Assembly (NCBI GenBank): GCA_028752905.1
Contig: JAQNBH010000073.1
Location: 62,001 to 126,000, forward strand
Origin: Cladorhizidae sp. MBARI D1340-BT2
Taxonomy: Eukaryota; Porifera; Demospongiae; Poecilosclerida; Cladorhizidae
Direction: 5' to 3'
DNA length: 64,000 nucleotides
Both the position numbers and the translations under genes were made by a program. This document shows positions 57,151 to 64,000 of the stretch, piece by piece. Under the pieces are notes generated by a model. That model was not told where the DNA came from. It did no database searches and worked only from the letters and a program-made list of their open reading frames with translations. Every line of letters begins with the position of its first letter. Positions within the stretch are counted from its first letter, which is position 1.

Positions 57151-58318
57151 TTGTCGTTAGCTTTTGAGTTATTTATTTGTGTATTATTTATGTATTTATT
57201 GTTAATCTTTGGTATTTTTGTAATTGATATGAAGTCACTCTATTCATAAACAATTACTAAAATATATAAAACAAACTTTAAATAATTAAAATAAATAATA
57301 AATAATACAATATAAATTTTTTTAACTTTTATTTTATTATTTTTATTATTATTTAGACAAACATCAAAACAAAACAAAACAATAATTATAACTATCTATC
57401 TAGTTATTGAATTAGTCCAGTCCTCACTGAAGTCCAGTCCTGACTGATACAGCACTCACTATTATTAAATTTTAAAGCTTATTTTTCCACATATCTGGTT
57501 TGTGCAGGATAAGTGTGCCAGGGTGTGGTTTGTATAATGTGGTAAATAACTAGCTACTGGTATATAACAAGCTAGCAAAAGTCGTATCTCATTATTCCTG
57601 ACGAAGGCCAGAGCATCTATAGATATAGTCGAAATGTCAGGAGAAAAAAAAAATTCAAGTTGATTCTTAAGAAGGGCATTCAAATTTTATAATTTCGACT
57701 GAGAGTACATTAAAAGGTTATTAATATTGCAGTAATAATAAAAATAATCAATATAAAAACAAACTATATAATTATACTATTATATATAATATAATTATAC
57801 ATATATATATATTGGATTTGCCTAAAAAAGGTCGGGAATGAAATCATCCCTGGAGACTATACCTACATAGATGTATCATAAAATAGTGATGTAGACCACA
57901 CCCAAATTGATGATGCTTTACCACTGCTTTTAAAACCATATAAATAAATATATACACTTTAAAATCTGTATGATATTTGGGGGACATGTAGTTTTTTCCT
58001 GGTAAAGAGGCATGTAAATGGGTGTGGTCTGAATAACATAAAAGGTCATCTAAGCGGGTGTGGTATCGAGGGATATATTCTTGTTTTCTTCCTTTTTTGG
58101 ACCAATAGAGTTTGTTTGTTTTTAATGAAACATATTTTGTACTTGTTTCTATTTGTTGAATGGTTGAATGTCCAATAAACAGAAACATTAAAACAATATA
58201 TCTTAATAAACTACTTATAAAAAATAATCATTATTACAACTAAAGCTGATGCCTGCAGTATTACCTCGCTGAATGGCTACTGCAATCCGCTGGGAAAGGA
58301 AAAAGGAGGAGCGGGGAT
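57151..58318. other. AT-rich spacer before the gypsy element, with a conserved-looking hairpin
   Basis: 57597-57642 reads cctgacgaaggcc ... tagtcgaaatgtcagg, a short hairpin with complementary ends (cctgac / gtcagg) and ctgacga and gaaa words that recall the hammerhead-ribozyme core found at termini of Penelope-like elements. The 114-codon minus frame 57844-58188 has no domain. Purine-rich sequence directly before 58319 resembles a polypurine tract. Confidence 0.35.
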
Positions 58319-58926
58319 TGTCAGGGAAATACTCTCACCTGACAGTGGCAGAACCAGCAGGTGGTGTTGACAGCAGAACATCACTATCTGTGGGATTAAC
58401 AAAGGGAAATATACATGTGAACGAACAAGCCACTGATGTGAGCAAACAAGCCACAACCACACCACAGACAACAAGCAAGAACACTCACCTGACTGAGGAG
58501 CCTTTGGCATGGGGTGGCCCAAGTGAAGATGATTGGTCCAATCCAGAGGTTGGCAAGGTGACCAGTGACCACCACTGATAGAAAGAGTATAAAAGGAGAC
58601 TATGGATAAGATAAAAACACGCTTATGGCCTATGCCCAAAAGAACTGATACCTGATTGTTGAACTTTAAGAACTGTAAGAACTGTTGTAAGAACTTTGTA
58701 GAGAGTGTTGATTGACACTGTGTATGTGTGATTCTCTATCTGTATTTAATATATAACATACTTGTTTCAAGTGGGTAGCCAGTATCTCGGGGAGAGATAC
58801 TGAGTTTGGCTTGGGATAAAATTTCTAGCAGGTGGCTAGGAATAGGTCCCAGGCGTCGGACGAAAGAGTGGATCTGACTGAGCAGTTAAAGTGTCTGTTT
58901 CAGCAGAAGGACGACTTTCCGTCACA
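58319..58926 (+). repeat. 5' LTR, 608 bp
   Basis: Starts TGTCAGGGAAA and ends TTTCCGTCACA (imperfect inverted ends, TG...CA). The first roughly 190 bp match the 3' copy at 63809-64000 with several substitutions and one small indel (acctgacag versus agtgcagctgacag), so insertion is not very recent. A TATA box (tataaaa) lies at 58588-58594. Confidence 0.9.
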
Positions 58927-58927
58927 T

Positions 58928-58945
58928 TGGTGGCAGCGGTGGGAT
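58928..58945 (+). promoter_or_regulatory. Primer binding site complementary to tRNA-Leu 3' end
   Basis: tggtggcagcggtgggat, one base after the LTR end. Its reverse complement ends CCGCTGCCACCA, which matches the 3' end of animal leucine tRNAs including CCA. This would prime minus-strand synthesis. Confidence 0.8.
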
Positions 58946-59329
58946 CTCTAGAGAAGGATTAGAAGAGAAGGATCTCTAGACAAGGATCAGAAGAGAAAGA
59001 TTTCTAGAGAAGGATATCCAGGAGCTAAGGACTCGAGGTAGAGTTGAGAAAGCTGACGGATTACATAGGGGAAAGTGTTCTCTTGTGTTGGGGTTAATTA
59101 CTACAACCCGAGGTGAGAGGTTGAAGTAGTTGTATCTTTTGGAAGATTGATTGTCAAGGACATTTTGAGTGTTTTATTAGTCCCTCGGGACATGTGCATA
59201 TCTCTTTTACTTATCAGTTTAGTAGTTTTGGTGCTACTAATATCCTTATAATATTCGTATTGTGCATATTTTTGGTGGTTTTTGTGCCACTAACGTTTTC
59301 TTTTCAGCTCTCTAATCTCTTTGGAAGAT

Positions 59330-60810
59330 ATGTCGTATCCAGGTGAGGACCGGCAGACAAGAAGCCAGACGGCAATGAGCTTCGCTAAGCCAAGGGAAAT
59401 CCGCGAAGGCGAGATAGGCGGCCCTCCTGAAGAATTATCTGTTGTAACGCCGCTTCCCTCTGAAGAAGGAGGATTTGCAGGAACGCAAATGATGACAACA
59501 TGGCTTCGAGCGGATGAAGCCAGGGCACAGAGAGAGGAGAGGATGCAGCGCGATGAGCAGAATCGGCGCGAAGACCGCGATCGACAAGAACGGCGGGAAC
59601 GAGAGGAAAGGAACAGGCAATGCAATCAAGAAGAGCGATGGGCAGCATTGGTGGAGATGATGCGAAGGCCACCTGTCGAGGCAGCAAGATCACCTCCACA
59701 GTGTCTACCCCAATTGTCATTACAAAAATTTGACGAGGCAAGGGATGACATGGGAGCATTTCTAGACACATTTGAAGTGACAGCCAGGACAAATAGATGA
59801 CAGGAAAATCTCTGGGCAACCTATCTACGGAGTGCATTGTCAGGCCAGGGAATGGTTGCCATTTCTTCACTCACTACCGAAGACCAGACATCCTACGAGG
59901 TCGTGAAGCAGACTCTGCTGTCTGTGTACCAGGTCACTGAGGAAGCATATAGGAAAAAATTGTTTGATACGCCGTTCGACTCCGCTAACTCAGACGCGTG
60001 GTTCCGCGGCCGCAGCCAGACTTTTGACCATTGGTTGCAAACCAGTAAGAAAAATATTCATGATTCTATTTTATTCGAACTTACCTTGCAGAAATTACCT
60101 CGGTGGCTAGAGGTGAAAATGCGCCAGCAAAACCCTCCCACATATAAAGATCTCCAGGAGATGGTGGCTAGGCATATCAACACATCGGGCCCCGAGCGCA
60201 GACCTGAACAAAAAAGGCGTCAGCAAAGTCCATCCCGAGACGTCAGACAATTCCGAGAAACCACTGGGAGACCCGCCTACAACAAACAAATGGAGAAAGG
60301 TGGTAGTAATACTCAGGTGTTTGGTCCAGCAAAAGATTTAAGACAACTGACGTGTTTTAAATGTGGGAAACCAGGTCATTTTAAGAAAGACTGTAGGGTC
60401 AAGTTAGAAAGTGGGAATTGTGCAATCTCTAAGAAGAAAAACATACCTGCATGGTCTAGACCCGTAGAAATAAATGAGAAGCCTGTGATTGCATTGTTGG
60501 ACACAGGGTGTTAAAAGTCCATAGTTCACCCTAGGTGTGTGAAGCAAGAGGATTACTTGCCCTGGACTATCCCATACAATACAGCCAGTTCCAAGATAGC
60601 GCGCTTTCCAGCCGCCAAAGTAACCCTACGAGTAGATGGGGGGAAGAAAGTAGATATGGCAGTGGGAGTAAGCAGTCACCTAACATCTGACATGCTCTTA
60701 GGCCAGACATTCCCTTTTTTCACCGTTACCTCAGACAAGCACTCGAAGAAGAGACCCAGAAAGAAGAGCAACCATCTTCACTCACTTTCACGACCACTGA
60801 GCAGAGCATG
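59330..60810 (+). pseudogene. gag-pro: gag-protease region, two in-frame stops
   Basis: Start chosen at ATG 59330 (MSYPGED); the earlier TTG in frame is unlikely. A charged Arg/Glu coiled-coil segment (about 59510-59640) precedes the capsid-like part (59700-60230). A CCHC zinc knuckle CFKCGKPGHFKKDC lies at about 60354-60395, then the protease start with active-site LLDTGC at about 60493-60511. The frame is stopped by TGA at 59798-59800 within capsid and TAA at 60512-60514 directly after the protease active site. The same frame then continues to about 60810 (DMLLGQTFPFF). Without readthrough no complete Gag-Pro can be made. Confidence 0.85.
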
Positions 60811-61040
60811 TTGATGACGAGAGCTCAGGAGATGGCTCAGAAGCAGCAGGAGTGTGCTGAAGCTCTTCAACAAGAGCTGGAGGAAGCTGTCGTGCGTCCA
60901 ATGGCACTCAGTGACAGTGAATGTGAGGTGGAGGAGGAAGAGGATGAACAGGAGCTAGATCCAGTCATAGTGGACGGGGCGAGGGATGAATTCAGTCCAG
61001 CTAACACTCTCTCTTTGGAACGGCCAAGCGACACTAGACT
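60736..61040 (+). pseudogene. Acidic linker between protease and integrase, frameshifted
   Basis: In another frame than the protease (ALEEETQKEEQPSS..., ECEVEEEEDEQELDP). Rich in Glu, Gln and Ser/Thr, predicted disordered. It changes frame again near 61035 into the integrase frame, so at least two indels flank it. Confidence 0.6.
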
Positions 61041-62295
61041 GATGATCACCCTACACCAGAGGAGGAGATTCAAGCTGATAGCATCTCTTCAGAACAGCTG
61101 AAACAAGAACAGTGTACTGACCCAACTCTAGAGCGAGTGCGGGAGAAGGCAAACAAAGGAGGAAGTCCCTATTTCTGGAAAAACGGTATGCAACCTTATT
61201 CAATACAGGGAAAGGATCTCCTGGTACTACCTGAGATGGCCAGGGAGAAGGTTCTCCGGCTGGCACATCACTCCCCAGTGGCAGGTCACTTTGGACAACA
61301 GCGAGTGGTGGAGACCATCAGACGAAGGGTTGATTGGCCTGGTCTGGCAAAGGATGTAAGAGCTATCTGTTTGTCTTGTCCAGTGTGCCAGAGGGCAAAG
61401 CCAGCTATTCTAGCTAAGGCCCCTCTTCATCCTCTGCCAGTAATGAGTCATCCTTTTTCCAGAATGGCGATGGATATTTTCGGTCCCCTCCCTAGAACTA
61501 AAGCTGGGAACAAATTTGTGTTGGTCATGATGGACTACCATACCAAATGGCCAGAAGCTTATCCTTTGAAAAACAGTACCACAGAGACAGTTGTAGAATG
61601 CCTTATTGACTTAACAGCTCGGATAGGTGTGCCTAGTGAGATATTAACTGATAATGGGACCAATTTTGTGTCCAAGCTTATGAAGAAGTATTACCAACTC
61701 ACTGACACTAAGCAAATCAGAACCTCCCCATACCACCCGGAGACGGATGGTATGGTGGAGAGGTTTAACTCTACTCTTAAAAGTCTAATAAAAAAACTAT
61801 CCCAGGACAGAAAGGTTGATTGGGATAAGTGCTTACCCTTCATATTGTGGGCATATCGTGGCACTGTGCATGCCACCACAGGTTTTTCCCCTTTTAAAAT
61901 GTTATTTGGGAAAGAAATGAGGATGCCCCTCGACCAATTATTGAGATTCTGGGAAGGCAAAGAGGAAGCTGAAGAAACCAGTACACAAGAGTACTTAGCA
62001 ATCATGAAAGCTAACATGGACATTGTGCATGATTTAGCCAGAGAGAACGAGGAGAGAGCAAAGACACTGCAAAAGGCCCAGCATGATAGAAAGGCGACAG
62101 CCCGGACATTCGAGGTGGGAGATTTTGTTTTAGTCTTCAGACCCACTTTAAAGAATAAGATCCTTAATGAATGGCAAGGTCCCTTTATGATTAGTGAAAA
62201 GGTCACTGAAGTTACTTATAGAGTGGACACAGGTGCATGTGGGAAGAGAGTTAAGACTTGCCACATCAATGCCATAAAGAGGTGGTCTTCCCCAG

Positions 62296-62327
<32 letters not shown>

Positions 62328-62348
62328 CGCAGTGTTTGTGGCAGATGA
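61036..62348 (+). pseudogene. int: Retroelement integrase with HHCC finger, DDE core and GPY/F module
   Basis: Inserts the element's DNA copy into the genome. HHCC zinc finger at about 61263-61405 (AHHSP...GHFGQQ...SCPVC). Catalytic triad: Asp 61473 (MDIFGP), Asp 61650 (TDNGTNF), Glu 61758 (VERFNS). C-terminal GPY/F-type module near 62170-62200 (LNEWQGPFMI). The frame enters a 31-base poly-C run (62296-62326) and ends at a stop, while the RT continues in another frame. Slippage or sequencing error in this homopolymer probably explains the shift. Placed upstream of RT, unlike standard gypsy elements. Confidence 0.88.
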
Positions 62349-63837
62349 GCAATAGATGGACAGCATGCCTAACCCTGAGCTAGACCCAAAACCCAAACTA
62401 CTCTCACTAGAGCAGAGTAGACAGTTAGCTCAGCTGAAGGAGAAGTTTTGTGAGGTTATACAAGATGTGCCAGGTCTGACCTCATTAGTGGAGCAAGAGA
62501 TCAGAACAGGAAATGCACCACCTGTTAGGTTGCCTCCTTACCGATTAGCACACAAGGCTCAAGAGTTTTTAAGGGATGAAATACAAACCCTACTCTCCCA
62601 GTCAATCATAGAGCCTTCGAAGAGCCCTTGAGCAGCCCCCATAGTGTTGGTCCCCAAAAAGGATGGAGGTACCCGGATGTGCGTGGACTACCGTAAGCTA
62701 AATGCAGTAACCACAGGAGATCCCTACCCCATACCTCATATAGAGGACCTAATAAACGAAATTGGCAAAGCTAAGTTCATCACAACATTGGATCTTACCA
62801 AAGGCTACCATCAAGTACCTGTAAACAAAAGTAGCCGAGAAAAGACGGCGTTTATCACACCATATGGTAAATACCAGTTTAGAACCATGCCCTTTGGGTT
62901 AGTGTCCGCCCCTAGTAGTACCTTCCAAAGGCTGATGGATCACATATTACATGACATCCATACCTTTGCCACAGCTTACCTGGACGATATCTTGATCAGA
63001 AGTGATACCTGGCCAGAACATCTCGACCACTTGGACGAGGTATTCAGAAGACTTCAGAAGGCAGGTCTACATGTAAAGGAATCGAAGTGTGACTTTGCAG
63101 TCAATGAATGTGAATATCTGGGGTACATGGTTGGGAATGGAGAGCTTAAACCAGTAGAGGGGAAAGTACGAGCAGTCAAGGAATATGCTAGACCTAGTAA
63201 TAAGAAACAAGTACATGTACATGCTTTCCTGGGTCTCTGCGGGTATAACCGTAGGTTTATACCCTCATTCTCTACTATAGCTACCCCCCTGACTAATTTA
63301 ACCCGTAAAAACAAAGAAAACATTGTTAAATGGTCAGAGGAATGTGAACAAGCCTTTACCCTTTTAAAGGAAGCCCTAGTGAGTAAACCAGTACTAGTAA
63401 CCCCTGACTGGTCTAATGAGTTTATTTTGCAAACTGATGCCTCTGCCTCAGGCCTAGGCTACGTGTTAAGCCAAATAGACAGTGATGTAGCCGAGCATCC
63501 GGTGGCTTACGGGTCAAAGAAACTGTTACCCAGAGAGATCAAATACTCCGCTATAGAGTGTGAGGCACTAGCCATAGTGCAGGGTATTCACCATTTCAGA
63601 ACCTATCTGCAGGGTACGAAGTTCACGGTCGAGACGGACCACAACCCACTCACCCGACTTGGACACCTAAGAGACTCGCACGGGAGATTAGCAAGATGGG
63701 CTCTGGCTCTACAACAGTACGAATTCGCCGTTAAGCATCGAGCTGGAACCGCCAATGCTAATGCGGGTGGATTGAGTCGCGACGGGTCGCGAGGAAAGGA
63801 AAGGGGAGTGTCAGGGAAATACTCTCAGTGCAGCTGA
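62332..63837 (+). pseudogene. pol: Reverse transcriptase and RNase H, one in-frame stop
   Basis: Copies element RNA into DNA. RT motifs: VPKKDGGTRMCVDYRKLN (about 62650), FITTLDLTKGYHQ, FGLVSAPSSTFQ, and the YLDD box at about 62975-62990. RNase H follows (LQTDASASGLGYVLS, ECEALAIVQGI, VETDHNPL). An in-frame TGA at 62629-62631 sits where related elements have Trp in SPWA, so it looks like a simple G-to-A change. Near 63766 the conserved Asp of the HxxG..NxxAD motif is Gly (ANAGGLSR), which should damage RNase H. The frame runs through the polypurine tract into the LTR. Confidence 0.88.
63791..63808 (+). promoter_or_regulatory. Polypurine tract
   Basis: gaggaaaggaaaggggag directly before the 3' LTR; all purine, the expected plus-strand primer position. 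Its position right after RNase H shows RNase H, not integrase, is the last coding domain. Confidence 0.8.
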
Positions 63838-64000
63838 CAGTGGCAGAACCAGCAGGTGGTGTTGACAGCAGAACATCACTATCTGTGGGATTAACAAAGG
63901 GACATATACATGTGAAAGAACAAGCCTCTCATGTGAACGAACAAGCCACAACCACACCACAGACAACAAGCAAGAACACTCACCTGACTGAGGAGCCTGT
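63809..64000 (+). repeat. 3' LTR, first 192 bp (cut by window end)
   Basis: Begins TGTCAGGGAAATACTCTC like the 5' LTR and stays alignable to the end of the window with a handful of substitutions and one 5-bp indel. Confidence 0.88.

Larger units (their letters stand above)
58319..64000 (+). mobile_element. Degenerate Ty3/gypsy-type LTR retrotransposon with integrase before RT (Gmr1-like order)
   Basis: Order seen: 5' LTR, tRNA-Leu primer site, gag, protease, integrase, reverse transcriptase, RNase H, polypurine tract, start of 3' LTR. Ordinary gypsy elements have RT and RNase H before integrase; the reversed order is known in the Gmr1-like group. The 3' LTR runs off the window, so the target duplication cannot be tested. 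The copy has three in-frame stops, several frameshifts and a substituted RNase H residue, so it is not autonomous. Confidence 0.9.

Noticed and set aside
57844..58188. 114-codon minus frame
   Set aside because: AT-rich, no domain, no context.

Overview
The window is metazoan nuclear DNA. It has a multi-exon gene with GT-AG introns, large non-coding tandem arrays, and several classes of eukaryotic transposable element. A demosponge-like invertebrate is my best guess, because the reverse-transcriptase fragments resemble families I associate with sponge genomes, but nothing here proves the taxon. By rough addition about half of the 64 kb is tandem arrays from roughly twenty unrelated unit families (22-116 bp). 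The many open frames inside arrays whose units are multiples of three are not genes.

Left part (1-29.3 kb): arrays of 31, 35, about 30 and 47-48 bp units; a small MITE-like inverted repeat (11.42-11.62 kb); an inverted duplication of unknown origin (13.4-13.8 kb); a broken non-LTR retrotransposon fragment (15.4-15.8 kb); a hAT transposon with an apparently intact 728-aa transposase (18117-20303); a 4.9-kb array of a 60-bp unit containing a near-identical 2,250-bp tandem duplication; and three arrays back to back (26.96-29.30 kb).

Middle part (29.3-47.1 kb): one gene on the minus strand can be assembled from five exons whose reading phases all agree (1,665 nt, 554 codons plus stop). It encodes a signal peptide, two Ig-like regions, a stalk, one transmembrane helix and a proline-rich cytoplasmic tail with NPxY and YxxM tyrosine motifs. 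Intron 1 is almost entirely a 46-bp minisatellite, and intron 2 (about 12 kb) starts with a 76-bp minisatellite. In both, the repeat unit contains a copy of the exon's own 5' splice site. Intron 2 also holds arrays of 38, 26 and 54 bp, a TA/TG tract and a hAT deletion derivative.

Right part (47.1-64 kb): arrays of 66, 33, 59 and 36 bp; a solo LTR with a target-site duplication; a truncated Mutator-like transposase; four more fragments of the same non-LTR retrotransposon family, whose C-terminal region has a zinc knuckle and restriction-like endonuclease signature; and an almost complete but degenerate Ty3/gypsy-type LTR retrotransposon (58319 to beyond the end). Its integrase lies before the reverse transcriptase, the Gmr1-like order rather than the usual gypsy order. 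The two most notable observations are the splice-donor minisatellites of the Ig-receptor gene and this inverted pol order.
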